A program made the position numbers and the translations under genes. DNA of 64,000 bases from Mayfieldus sp038317345 (GTDB lineage Bacteria; Actinomycetota; Thermoleophilia; Solirubrobacterales; 70-9). The notes under the pieces were generated by a model that was given only the letters and a program-made list of their open reading frames with translations, ran no database searches and was not told the origin of the DNA. The first letter of the stretch is position 1, and each line of letters starts with the position of its first letter. Of this stretch, positions 32,140-40,701 are shown in pieces. Where the stretch lies: NCBI GenBank assembly GCA_038317345.1, contig JBBQBH010000004.1, forward strand, positions 12,659 through 76,658, in the 5' to 3' direction.

Positions 32140-33659
32140 GGCCAGATCAGGGCAGAAGCCGCGTTTCCCCGCGATGGGCCGAGCGTTGAACGATCTCCGA
32201 GCTGGCTTTCGAATTGCTGCTGCAGCCGTTCGGCGACTTCTTGCTGCCCCACGAAGGCCGGATGATGCTTGTTGACCGCATCGATGATGTCTGCCTCGTT
32301 CACGGTGAGCACCTTCCCGCCCTCGACGATCAACCGTCCGTCGACGAACACCATTGAGATCGAGCTCCCGTTTTCGCAATAGACCAAGTGTTTGATGAGG
32401 TCATTGCGGGGCGTGAACGGCAAGGATTTGAGATCGAAGAGAACAAGGTCTGCCTTCGCTCCAGTCTCCACGACCCCGACCTCCCCGCCGAGCAATGCGG
32501 ATTGGGCGCCTCCGATCGTCGCGGCGTGCCATACCTCCGAGGCGCTCGGCCACTGCGTGTATCGCGGCATCGGTGGGTTGTGGATCAGCGCCGCGGCGCG
32601 CACGACGTCGAACAACCGCGCTGAGTCGTTACTGGCGATTCCGTCGGTCCCGAGCCCGACATTGATCCCCCCGTCGAGAAGAGCCCTGAGGGGGGCTATG
32701 CCTGCGCCAAGTTTCTGATTCGAGATCGGATTGTGGACCACGGACGCGCCAGCGGCGGCGATCAGCTCGAGGTCCTCTTCCGAGATCCAGATCGAATGGG
32801 CGATCGTGGTCCGCTCATTCAGAACACCGAGGTCGGATAGGTAGCGCACCAGGCTCTTGCGATAGATCTGCTTCGAGGTTTCCAGCTGTGTTCGACTCTC
32901 GAGAACGTGCGTATTCAAGTTGATATGGCGCCGCTCAGCTAGCTCCGCTGCGGCGATCAGCATCTCGTCGGTGCACCATTGGGGCGCAATGGGGGAGACG
33001 AAATAGCGCAGCCGGTCACCCTCCGCGCCGTGATATCTCCGGATCGCCTCCTCGCTGAATTCGACGTAACCCTCGGCGGTTGGAAGCTCTACCTCGTGAA
33101 ATGCAGAGCGGAGCGCGGCTGGCACCTCGTCGGCGTAAGGCAGGGCGTCGACCATGTGGCGATTGATGACGGCACCAGAGCAGTTAGCGCGAATGCCCGA
33201 GTCGCCGTATGCGCCGAAGACCGCCTCGAGCGCCTCGAGGTCGAGCATGCTGGTCTCTGGACCGTCATCGACAACCGTTGTCACTCCATTCTTGAGCGAC
33301 TCCAACGCTACGAGCATGGTCCTTAGGTAGATCAGCTCACGACTCAACTCCGGGGTCGAGAGCAGCGGGTAGGCGTACATGCCCCAGATCTCGAGCGGTA
33401 GGTTCTCGTAGCGCCCGCGGAGAAGTGCCTCTGCAGAGTGAAGGTGGGCGTTGACCAGACCTGGTGCCACCAGCTTGTCGCGGGCGTCGATGACATCCTC
33501 GCCGTCTTGATGCTCTAGACGCTCCTCGATCGCGGCGATTCGCCCGTGTTCGATTCGTAGGTCGGCCTGCCTCGACCCTCCCCTGGCGTCCAGCAGCAAA
33601 CCCCCTTGAATCAAGACCGATCTCTGCTCTTTTGCGCTCTGAGCCTCAGGCGCTCCCAT
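32031..33659 (-). CDS. Amidohydrolase-superfamily deaminase/chlorohydrolase (TrzN/SsnA/guanine-deaminase-like)
   Basis: 542 aa as read. All metal ligands of the cyclic-amidohydrolase subtype are present: NAHLHSAEALLRG near residue 73, LNTHVLESRTQ near 245, IAHSIWISEEDLELI near 280, and GLGTDGIASNDSARLF near 330. The fold hydrolyses or deaminates heterocycles such as purines, triazines, hydroxydechloroatrazine or formimino compounds. The family-type C-terminus ends near QQQFESQLG. About 50 further codons are antisense to the DppF-type gene and probably arose by loss of a stop. It diverges from the nitrilase-led operon. Confidence 0.85.
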   Translation of the reverse strand: MGAPEAQSAKEQRSVLIQGGLLLDARGGSRQADLRIEHGRIAAIEERLEHQDGEDVIDARDKLVAPGLVNAHLHSAEALLRGRYENLPLEIWGMYAYPLLSTPELSRELIYLRTMLVALESLKNGVTTVVDDGPETSMLDLEALEAVFGAYGDSGIRANCSGAVINRHMVDALPYADEVPAALRSAFHEVELPTAEGYVEFSEEAIRRYHGAEGDRLRYFVSPIAPQWCTDEMLIAAAELAERRHINLNTHVLESRTQLETSKQIYRKSLVRYLSDLGVLNERTTIAHSIWISEEDLELIAAAGASVVHNPISNQKLGAGIAPLRALLDGGINVGLGTDGIASNDSARLFDVVRAAALIHNPPMPRYTQWPSASEVWHAATIGGAQSALLGGEVGVVETGAKADLVLFDLKSLPFTPRNDLIKHLVYCENGSSISMVFVDGRLIVEGGKVLTVNEADIIDAVNKHHPAFVGQQEVAERLQQQFESQLGDRSTLGPSRGNAASALIWPYVFRSTAAASRSDLVRRGFQRGAGTQLRSSFVYGC

Positions 33660-33699
33660 TGACGCCGCACTCTAGGCCCAGGTGTGATCGCTGGCAATC

Positions 33700-33779
33700 G
33701 GCGACCTGCGCAAAGACTTCGCGCACGCCTTCGCCATTGTGCGCGCGAGCCGACCGGCTCACGGCAGAGCGATCGGCGA
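33700..33779 (+). ncRNA. Candidate structured leader RNA, copy C (diverged)
   Basis: P1 is GGCGA (33700-33704) with TCGCC (33731-33735), and P3 is GAGCC with GGCTC (33747-33760). The interior CCTGCGCAAAGACTTCGCG closely matches the copy-B interior CCTGTCAAAAGACTCCGCG, and TTGT is kept in the linker. P2 is not convincing. It lies 198 bp upstream of the nitrilase-family gene. Support is clearly weaker than for copies A and B. Confidence 0.35.
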
Positions 33780-33870
33780 TGAGGAGCACGCCGGCTTTGG
33801 TCAAACCAGGTCGGACGGGGCGGGACCGTTCTGAGGCCGGGCCACGCCTAGACAGGCAGGGTGATAGGGT

Positions 33871-33930
33871 AATTGGATCCAAGATCTGAGATCCAATTCC
33901 GCCTTCCTACAGCACAGACAGCCCTGTCTG
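33871..33930. promoter_or_regulatory. Two operators upstream of the nitrilase operon
   Basis: AATTGGATC at 33871-33879 is repeated inverted as GATCCAATT at 33890-33898 (9 bp perfect, 10-bp spacer). A second palindrome, CAGACAG-CC-CTGTCTG, lies at 33915-33930. Both sit in the divergent promoter between the amidohydrolase (start 33659) and nitrilase (33978) genes. The GntR/FCD gene at 35881 in this operon is a natural candidate to bind one of them. Confidence 0.55.
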
Positions 33931-33977
33931 CATCGGCGTGAGTTCGGCTCGGATCGTCCACTGACCGCGTCCGCCAT

Positions 33978-34868
33978 ATGGCAGTGAACGACGACCTCAC
34001 AATCGGGCTCGTCCAGGTTCAGGCGAGGGTAGGTGACATGGCCGGCAACATCGGGCATGCGCTCGAGCAGGTTCGCCTTGCGGCTGAATCCGGCTGCGAG
34101 CTGATCGTACTGCCGGAGTTTTTCAATACGGGTTACTTCCCGATCTACTGGGATCCGGAACATATGAAACTCGCTGAGGGCGACGATGGACCAACAATCA
34201 CAAAGATCAGCGAGATGGCCCAGGCTAGCCAGTGTCACATCATCGCCACCATCTACGAGGTCGCGCGTCCGGGTGAGTACTTTGACACCGCGTTCCTCAT
34301 CGGCCCGCAAGGCGAAATTGTTGGCAGGTATCGAAAGACGCATGCCCCCGCACGGCTGAGCCTCGAGAAGATCTACTTTCGACCTGCAGCTTCATACCCC
34401 GTGTTTCAAGTTGGTGCCTGGACGGTGGGTATCGCGATTTGTTACGACACCTATTTCCCAGAGTCAGTCCGCTGCCTTGCAGTGGAGGGGGCGGATCTGG
34501 TTGTCGCGCCTTTCGCAGATGTCGCTCTCCCGCTCTGGGACGAGCTATTTCAAGTACGCGCCTTCGAGAACCTGCTCTATGTCGCAGCTTGCAACCTTGT
34601 CGGCTCGGAGGGTGACGGACCCAAGATGACCTTCGGTGGCCGTAGCCTGATTGTCAACCCCGATGGAGCGTTGGTCTCATCAGGCGATCGCGAGCAGGAG
34701 GGGTTGGTCAAAGCAACACTATCCCTGTCTGAGGTATTTGACGCTCGGCGCCGGCGACATTTGTGGCGGGACCGAAATCCGGCAGCCTACGGGTCGCTTG
34801 TCGAAGTACGCAACGGGCGACCCGAGCGAAACAGCCTGCTATCGAAAGGAGAGTCGAGTTGGCAATAG
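33978..34868 (+). CDS. Carbon-nitrogen hydrolase (nitrilase superfamily; carbamoyl-amine amidase-like)
   Basis: 296 aa from ATG 33978. The Glu-Lys-Cys catalytic triad is complete: Glu in VLPEFFNTGYF near residue 46, Lys in GRYRKTHAP near 117, and Cys in AICYDTYFPESVR near 154. The length and motifs fit N-carbamoylputrescine amidase, beta-ureidopropionase or related amidases that release CO2 and NH3. In this island a carbamoyl-amine or ureido acid is a plausible substrate. Its last 10 bp overlap the TTG start of the ureohydrolase. Confidence 0.9.
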   Translation: MAVNDDLTIGLVQVQARVGDMAGNIGHALEQVRLAAESGCELIVLPEFFNTGYFPIYWDPEHMKLAEGDDGPTITKISEMAQASQCHIIATIYEVARPGEYFDTAFLIGPQGEIVGRYRKTHAPARLSLEKIYFRPAASYPVFQVGAWTVGIAICYDTYFPESVRCLAVEGADLVVAPFADVALPLWDELFQVRAFENLLYVAACNLVGSEGDGPKMTFGGRSLIVNPDGALVSSGDREQEGLVKATLSLSEVFDARRRRHLWRDRNPAAYGSLVEVRNGRPERNSLLSKGESSWQ

Positions 34869-35872
34869 CCCTTGAGTCTGAAATTCAGGACATGCTTATG
34901 CGAGCGGTGCGGGCGGCGCCGTTTTGTCCGGACAACTACGACACCGACGCACTCGAAATCGTCAAGTTTCCGGAGGACGTCGACTCTTGCGATGTTGCCT
35001 TGGTCGGCGCCCCATTCGATACCGCCTGTCTCTCCCGACGTGGGAGCAAATGGGGCCCTCAGGCAGTGAGGCAGGGTCTGGTCATGTGGTCGCACTACAA
35101 CCTCGACACCGGTGCGGACATCAGCAAGGATTTTTCAATTGTCGACTTTGGCGACGTCGATGTGGTGCACACAGATATCGCCGAGACGCATCGTCGAGTA
35201 GAGGCTGTACTAACGGCGCTCTATGAAATCGGTGCAGTTCCGATTCTCGTGGGTGGAGACCACAGTCTCGCGTTCCCGGGTGTGAAGGCGCTGTGCAATG
35301 TGACCGGCGGCAACGTCGGTGTTATCGGCTTCGACTCTCATCTCGACGTGAGGCCGAGCCGTCACGGCGAGCCATCGAGCGGTATGCCATTTCGACAAGC
35401 GCTCGAGGAGACAGACGGCAGGGTGTCCCGCGTGGTCGAGGTTGGCATCAACGGCTGGCACAACGCGAAGCGCTATCACGAGTACACCAAGGAGATGGGC
35501 ATCAAGGTCGTGACAGCGCTGGACGTTCACCGCCAGGGTCCCACCAGCGTGGCGGAGGAGGTGCTTGACTTCGTCAGTGACGTCGACGCCATTTACTTCA
35601 CGCTCGACATCGATGCGCTCGATGTGAGCTGCGTCCCGGGCACCTGTATTCCAAGTCCGGGGGGTCTGCTTGCTTGGGAGGCTCTCGAGCTCGTGCAGGC
35701 TTTCGCTAGCCATCCGCTCACACGAGGGATGGACCACGTGGAGGTTTCGCCCGCACTCGACACGAACAACGGCATCTCGGCGATTACGGGCTCTGCGCTT
35801 CTGATGCAGATGTTTGGCGCCGTGAAAAGCCGCAAGGACGCCGCCGTCGCTTTGAGTGGAGAGCCCCGCTAG
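34859..35872 (+). CDS. Ureohydrolase-family enzyme (agmatinase/formiminoglutamase-like), second copy
   Basis: 337 aa from TTG 34859, which has AAGGAGA 6 nt upstream, the best ribosome-binding site nearby. Metal motifs are VGGDHSLAFPG near residue 140, GFDSHLDVRP near 160, and TLDIDALDVSCVPGTCIPSP near 247. Ser replaces Ala in the usual DAHxD. The loop GEPSSGMPFRQAL resembles the formiminoglutamase (HutG) PSSGTPFRQ block, so a formimino or guanidino acid substrate is possible. It differs clearly from the copy at 20739 and is not a recent duplicate. Confidence 0.88.
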   Translation: MAIALESEIQDMLMRAVRAAPFCPDNYDTDALEIVKFPEDVDSCDVALVGAPFDTACLSRRGSKWGPQAVRQGLVMWSHYNLDTGADISKDFSIVDFGDVDVVHTDIAETHRRVEAVLTALYEIGAVPILVGGDHSLAFPGVKALCNVTGGNVGVIGFDSHLDVRPSRHGEPSSGMPFRQALEETDGRVSRVVEVGINGWHNAKRYHEYTKEMGIKVVTALDVHRQGPTSVAEEVLDFVSDVDAIYFTLDIDALDVSCVPGTCIPSPGGLLAWEALELVQAFASHPLTRGMDHVEVSPALDTNNGISAITGSALLMQMFGAVKSRKDAAVALSGEPR

Positions 35873-35880
35873 GTCTGGAA

Positions 35881-36582
35881 ATGTTGGATCAGATCTCCTC
35901 GAAAACCGCGGCCAATGGCTACAAAACCATGGTCGAAATCGTCTTCGACCACATTCGCGACGCCGTCATTCGAGGTGACCTTCCGGCGGGTACAAAGGTT
36001 GGTCAGGATGCGCTGGCCGCTGAGCTCGGCGTCAGTCGCATGCCCCTTCGTGAAGCTCTGCACCGCTTGGAGGTACGAGGTTTCGTGACGATTGTCCCTC
36101 ACCGGGGGGCCTTCATCTCCAACCTCAGCCCAGAGGAGATACGGGAGATCTACAAGATCCGGGTCGTGCTTGAGTCGACCAGCGCCGCACTCGCGGCCAC
36201 GAACATGGATGACACCCGCATCGGGCAATTGCGGGCGATCCTCGATCAGGCTGGGGCGGCGTTGACGAGACACGACGGAACCGCTCTGGCGGAACTCAAC
36301 CGGGAGTTCCATCTTCTCGGTCACTCCGCCAGCGGGAACGATCGGATGACTGCATTGATCGCCGATCTGTCACAGCACTGTCAGCGATACCGGCTGCTGC
36401 ACGCTGCCATGGGCGATCGCCCCTCCGTGGCGCTCGCGGAACACGAGCAGATCCTGAACGCGTGGGAGCGCCGGGACCCGGAGGGCGCAAGCCACTGGAT
36501 CGAGCTCAACCTGCGCAACAGCGAAGCTGCCCTGCTCGAATCTCTCGCCCAGAGGGCGGAGGTAAGTGGGAATGTCGAGTAG
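35881..36582 (+). CDS. GntR-family regulator, FCD/FadR subfamily (second)
   Basis: 233 aa from ATG 35881, 8 bp after the ureohydrolase. The winged helix has GTKVGQDALAAELGVSRMPL followed by REALHRLEVRGFV. The FCD domain contains EIREIYKIRVVLESTSA, REFHLLGHSASGNDRM and AEHEQILNAWERRDPEGA, with the metal-binding His residues present. Located inside the operon, it probably controls the promoter at 33871-33930 as a metabolite-responsive repressor. Confidence 0.92.
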   Translation: MLDQISSKTAANGYKTMVEIVFDHIRDAVIRGDLPAGTKVGQDALAAELGVSRMPLREALHRLEVRGFVTIVPHRGAFISNLSPEEIREIYKIRVVLESTSAALAATNMDDTRIGQLRAILDQAGAALTRHDGTALAELNREFHLLGHSASGNDRMTALIADLSQHCQRYRLLHAAMGDRPSVALAEHEQILNAWERRDPEGASHWIELNLRNSEAALLESLAQRAEVSGNVE

Positions 36583-37834
36583 GTCTCCGTCCGGCAACTC
36601 GGATTCAAATGTGAATCTGGTTGCGGTTGGCGATGTTCAGCCAAATCGTTCGCATCCGGAAACCCTGTTCGAGCTTGTCCAGCCACAGCTCGACTGGGGG
36701 GACCTCCGGCTCTGTCAGCTGGAGGCGACGCTTTCAGCACGGGGAACAATGCGCAGCGATGTGCGCAATCCCGCCCATCGAGTGGATCCACGAAACATTG
36801 CCGCTCTGACCGCGGCGGGGTTCAATGTCGTCACCTTTGCCGGGAACAACAACCTTGATTACGGTCTCGAGGCCTTCGACGACACGATCTCGCTTTGTGA
36901 GGAGAACGGAATCACGGTTGTGGGCGCCGGCGCGAATCTGGCGGAGGCCACCCAGCCGGTCTTCACCACCGTCAAGGGGACCAAGATTGCTTTCGTCAAT
37001 TTCTGCTCCATTCTGCGTGACGGCTTCGCCGCCACGCCCACGCGCGGCGGCATTTCTCCCCTTCGAGTCGCGACCTTCTACCAACCCCTGGAGAACATCT
37101 ATGAGCAGCCGGCGACGCCGGCCAAGACCGTAACCGTCGTCGACAGGGATGACATGAAAACGGTTACGGATTCGATCGAGTCTGCTGGGGCCGCGGCGGA
37201 CGTGGTTGTCGCAGCCTTTCACTGGGGTGTTCATTTCACCCACGACCTGGCCGACTATCAGCCTGAGGTTGCATACAAGGCGATCGATGCGGGTGCGGAC
37301 CTGGTGATCGGAACGCATCCGCACTGCCTGCAGGCGGTGGATGTCCACAAGGGCAAACTCATTTTCTACAGTCTCGGGAATTTCGCCTTTGAACAGCCGG
37401 AGGCGAGCGCTCAGTCGGGCGTCCGCGAGTATCTCTCGTTCTACGGTCTTCCCAACGACCCGGACCTGGCACAGCATCCGCATCCGGCTCACTGTCGTCT
37501 CACGGTACTGGTGAAAATCGAGATTGTCAGGGGCGAGGTGCGGTCCGCCCGTCTAGTCCCCGTGTACTTCAACAAGGACGCGCAACCGGAGCCGTTGGAG
37601 GCTGGCATGGAAATGCATGAGGAGGTCAGCAACCTTCTCGAGACGCTTTCCAGCGAAATCGGTACGAGCCTCGAGCGCGACGGCAATGAACTAATGGTCC
37701 ATACCACCAAACAACGGGCCGTCGACACACGCGCCTTCATCGATGAACGGGCGATGTCGTACCCATGGCTTGCGCACCTGGTCAACGGCAGTGATGGTAA
37801 GCCCGCCCTACGAGCATCGGAGGTCGAAAGATGA
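36572..37834 (+). CDS. CapA-family (poly-gamma-glutamate-type metallophosphatase-like) protein
   Basis: 420 aa from ATG 36572, overlapping the GntR gene by 11 bp; GTG 36566 is an alternative. LVAVGDVQPNR at the start, VTFAGNNNLDYGLEAFDDTI near residue 88, AFHWGVHF near 215, and GTHPHCLQAVDVHKGKLIFY followed by SLGNFAF are the PGA_cap motifs. The protein has no signal peptide, unlike membrane CapA. CapA proteins act in gamma-polyglutamate synthesis, but a metallo-esterase/amide role in this catabolic operon is at least as likely. It is translationally coupled to the following aminotransferase (ATGA). Confidence 0.85.
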   Translation: MSSRSPSGNSDSNVNLVAVGDVQPNRSHPETLFELVQPQLDWGDLRLCQLEATLSARGTMRSDVRNPAHRVDPRNIAALTAAGFNVVTFAGNNNLDYGLEAFDDTISLCEENGITVVGAGANLAEATQPVFTTVKGTKIAFVNFCSILRDGFAATPTRGGISPLRVATFYQPLENIYEQPATPAKTVTVVDRDDMKTVTDSIESAGAAADVVVAAFHWGVHFTHDLADYQPEVAYKAIDAGADLVIGTHPHCLQAVDVHKGKLIFYSLGNFAFEQPEASAQSGVREYLSFYGLPNDPDLAQHPHPAHCRLTVLVKIEIVRGEVRSARLVPVYFNKDAQPEPLEAGMEMHEEVSNLLETLSSEIGTSLERDGNELMVHTTKQRAVDTRAFIDERAMSYPWLAHLVNGSDGKPALRASEVER

Positions 37835-39183
37835 GCGCGAGTATCCAGACAGTTGAAGATCAGACGGCGGAGCTGCAGCAGCGCATGGACCGGCGCCTTC
37901 TGGCCGCGCCTTTTGCCACTCCCATGATCGTTCGAGGTGACGGCGCTTCGGTATGGGATAGCAATGACCGCGAATTCCTCGACTTCGCATCGGGACCCGC
38001 GGTTCTTCCCCTCGGGCATTGTCATCCCGTGGTCATTGAGGCGGCTCGACATCAACTCGGGCAATTGACCCAGGGCCCCGGGAAGTTCCTGCCCGACAGA
38101 GTCCTCGAGTACGCGGACGCGCTGGCCGACGTAACCCCTGGGGAGCTCGATCGCTTCTTCTTCGTGAACAGCGGAGCTGAGGCTGTTGACGGTGCGATCA
38201 AATTGGCTCTGAAAGCCGCGATCAAGCGGGGAAAGCAAGGGACGGGAATTCTCGTGCTCGACCAGGGCTTCCATGGACGCACGGCGCTCCCTCTATCGCT
38301 GACGACGATGCCGGACCGTAAACGGGGGTTTGGACCGTACGCGATGTTTCCTGGCGTGACGCCCGTGGAGTCACCTTACTGTTACCGCTCGGGTGTGAGC
38401 GACGATGAGTGTGTCGACCGCTGCCTTGACAGCATTGAGCGCTCGATCGAGATCCGCGCTCCGGGCGACATCGCGGCCCTCATAGCGGAGCCGATCCTGT
38501 CGACCGGAGGGATCCTCGTTCCGCCGGCAAACTATTGGCCGAGGGTCATGGAGCTATGTAGGGACCACGGAATCATCGTGATCTTCGATGAAGTCTTCAC
38601 TGGTTTTGGTCGGACCGGAAAGATGTTCGCCAGCGAGCTCTGGGATCAAGTACCCGACATCATGACCATTGGCAAGGCTCTCGGAGGCGGCCTCCCACTC
38701 GGCGCATTCGTGACCAGCGAGGAGTTCGGAGATGTGCTGGATCCGGGAGACCACTACACGACATTCGGCGGAAACAACATCGTGTCGATCGCCGCTGGGA
38801 TCGCAATGCTGCAGGTGCTGCAGGAGCGGGACCTACTGGAGCAGGCCAAGAGCACCGGAACCTACCTCCGCGACGGCCTGGGCGAGCTCCAGAGTCGTCA
38901 CCAGATCCTTGGCGATGTTCGAGGGGAGGGCATGCTCAACGGCATTGAGATCGTCCGGGATCCCGGAACGAAAGAGGTCGACGAAGGCCTCGTCAATCAG
39001 GTGGTCGCAGAGCTGAAGAAGCGCTACGTGCTCGTTTTGACCAGTGGCTACAAGCACGCGACGATTCGTCTCACGCCTCCCTTGGTGGTCTCGCGGGACC
39101 AAGTCGACCACTTCCTGGAGCGTTTGGATGAAGCGTTGGCCGCAGCCGCCAGTTCGGCGGATGGAAACGGGCAAGTCGGCTAG
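37831..39183 (+). CDS. Class III aminotransferase (4-aminobutyrate type)
   Basis: 450 aa from ATG 37831. FLDFASGPAVLPLGHCHPVV near residue 50, VNSGAEAVDGAIKLA near 112, FDEVFTGFGRTG with the PLP aspartate near 250, and IGKALGGGLPLGAFV with the PLP lysine near 280. These match GabT-type omega-transaminases. It would convert 4-aminobutyrate or a similar amino acid to a semialdehyde, which the GabD-like gene 39 bp downstream can oxidise. The amino acceptor 2-oxoglutarate would be regenerated by the dehydrogenase at 40698. Confidence 0.9.
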   Translation: MSASIQTVEDQTAELQQRMDRRLLAAPFATPMIVRGDGASVWDSNDREFLDFASGPAVLPLGHCHPVVIEAARHQLGQLTQGPGKFLPDRVLEYADALADVTPGELDRFFFVNSGAEAVDGAIKLALKAAIKRGKQGTGILVLDQGFHGRTALPLSLTTMPDRKRGFGPYAMFPGVTPVESPYCYRSGVSDDECVDRCLDSIERSIEIRAPGDIAALIAEPILSTGGILVPPANYWPRVMELCRDHGIIVIFDEVFTGFGRTGKMFASELWDQVPDIMTIGKALGGGLPLGAFVTSEEFGDVLDPGDHYTTFGGNNIVSIAAGIAMLQVLQERDLLEQAKSTGTYLRDGLGELQSRHQILGDVRGEGMLNGIEIVRDPGTKEVDEGLVNQVVAELKKRYVLVLTSGYKHATIRLTPPLVVSRDQVDHFLERLDEALAAAASSADGNGQVG

Positions 39184-39222
39184 CGCTCCCGTTGTGGATT
39201 CGCCACCGGCAGGAAGTCGAAA

Positions 39223-40701
39223 ATGCCCAACCTGCCTCTGAGTCTGCCCGACGAGGCAAGATCGGGGATGGGCGTGTTCCATTCCGGAGCCTGGCAGGAC
39301 ACCGGCGGGGCCGACACGGTGGTCGTCCAAGATCCTGCGACCTCGCAGGAATTGGCGAAGGTATCGGGTGCGACCCCGGCCGACGCCGTGGCGGCCGGGC
39401 ATGCTGCCATAGCCGCTGCAAAGGATTGGGCTTTGGCTTCGGTCAGCGATCGCGCCAGGGTGCTGGATGCCTGTGCACGAGCGCTTAGAGCACGCAGCAA
39501 TGACCTTGCATCGGTTGTCGTCGCTGAAGCTGGAAAGCCGCTAGTCGAAGCAGAGGGTGAGGTGGCCACCGCGGCAACCTGGTTCGAATGGTATGCGCAG
39601 GAACTTGGCAGGGCCCGTGACTATGCCATCCCTCCGATTGGAGGAAAGCTGCCCATCGTCACCAAGCATCCATTCGGCGTCGTCCTTGCGATCACCCCAT
39701 GGAACGACCCGGTGGGCCTAGTTGCCCGCAAGCTCGCGCCAGCCATGGCGGCTGGGTGCACCGTCGTTCTGAAGCCGTCCTCTCAAACGCCGCTCTCGGC
39801 GATTTTTCTCTTCAATCTGCTGGCTGAGGCTGGGGTTCCCCCCGGGGTGGTGAACATGTTCGTCACCTCTAACAGCGACGCCTGCGTTCAAGCACTCACT
39901 GAGGCAGGGATACCGCGCAAGCTGACATTTACCGGCTCGACAGAGTCCGGCACTCGCATCGCGGCGAGCCTCGTTTCAGCATGCGTTCCCGCAAGCTTGG
40001 AACTCGGGGGCAACGCCGCTTTCATGGTTCTTGACGATGCGGACATCGAGCACGCCGCAGATGGCGCCTTGTCACGCAAGTTTCGCGCAGCCGGCCAGGG
40101 ATGCACCTGCGTAAATCGCCTCTTTGTGCACGAGGATCTGGCACAGAGCCTCACGGAGACGATCGCCTCGAAGATGGCCGGGCTTCAATTGGGTCACGGT
40201 TTGGACAGCAGCACAAATCTTGGGCCCGTAAGGCGGTCGGGCGATGTCGAGCGTCTTGGAGACCTTGCACAGGAAGCGGTCACCAGCGGAGCCTCGATCC
40301 GCCATCAGGGGAGCCTTCCTGCGGACGAAGCCCTCCGCGACGGCAATTTCGTAGCGCCGATCCTGCTCACCGACGTTACCGATGACATGCGCGTGGCCAG
40401 GGAGGAGATTTTCGGGCCTATTTTGCCCATTCTCACCTTCTCGGACGACCAAGAGGCGCTCAGGCGCGCCAACGATGTGCCTCACGGATTGGCGGGATAC
40501 ATCTACTCGCAGGACGCCGACAGAGCGCTGAAACTCGCGGCTGACCTTGATGTGGGTCTGATTGGGATCAATGACCCGAATCCACAATCGGTTCAGTACC
40601 CGGTGGGAGGAATCAAGAAGAGCGGATTTGGCGTCGAAGGTGGACGCGCCGGTCTCGACGAGTACCGCACGAATCGCTCGATTTCCATGAGGCTGCCTTG
40701 A
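39223..40701 (+). CDS. gabD: Succinate-semialdehyde dehydrogenase (GabD-like)
   Basis: 492 aa from ATG 39223. Oxidises succinate semialdehyde to succinate with NAD(P). AITPWNDPVGLVARKLAPAM near residue 155, TFTGSTESG near 240, LELGGNAAFMVLDDADIEHA near 260 with the general-base Glu, and FRAAGQGCTCVNRLFV near 290 with the nucleophilic Cys. The Asn in ELGGNA is typical of GabD rather than generic aldehyde dehydrogenases. It follows the GabT-like gene and overlaps the GDH start (TTGA), which supports a transaminase-semialdehyde pathway. Confidence 0.88.
   Translation: MPNLPLSLPDEARSGMGVFHSGAWQDTGGADTVVVQDPATSQELAKVSGATPADAVAAGHAAIAAAKDWALASVSDRARVLDACARALRARSNDLASVVVAEAGKPLVEAEGEVATAATWFEWYAQELGRARDYAIPPIGGKLPIVTKHPFGVVLAITPWNDPVGLVARKLAPAMAAGCTVVLKPSSQTPLSAIFLFNLLAEAGVPPGVVNMFVTSNSDACVQALTEAGIPRKLTFTGSTESGTRIAASLVSACVPASLELGGNAAFMVLDDADIEHAADGALSRKFRAAGQGCTCVNRLFVHEDLAQSLTETIASKMAGLQLGHGLDSSTNLGPVRRSGDVERLGDLAQEAVTSGASIRHQGSLPADEALRDGNFVAPILLTDVTDDMRVAREEIFGPILPILTFSDDQEALRRANDVPHGLAGYIYSQDADRALKLAADLDVGLIGINDPNPQSVQYPVGGIKKSGFGVEGGRAGLDEYRTNRSISMRLP

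Noticed and set aside
39223..40701. Possible loss of the aldehyde-dehydrogenase Lys in ELGGK
   Set aside because: ELGGN is normal for the GabD subfamily, so it supports the assignment rather than showing damage.
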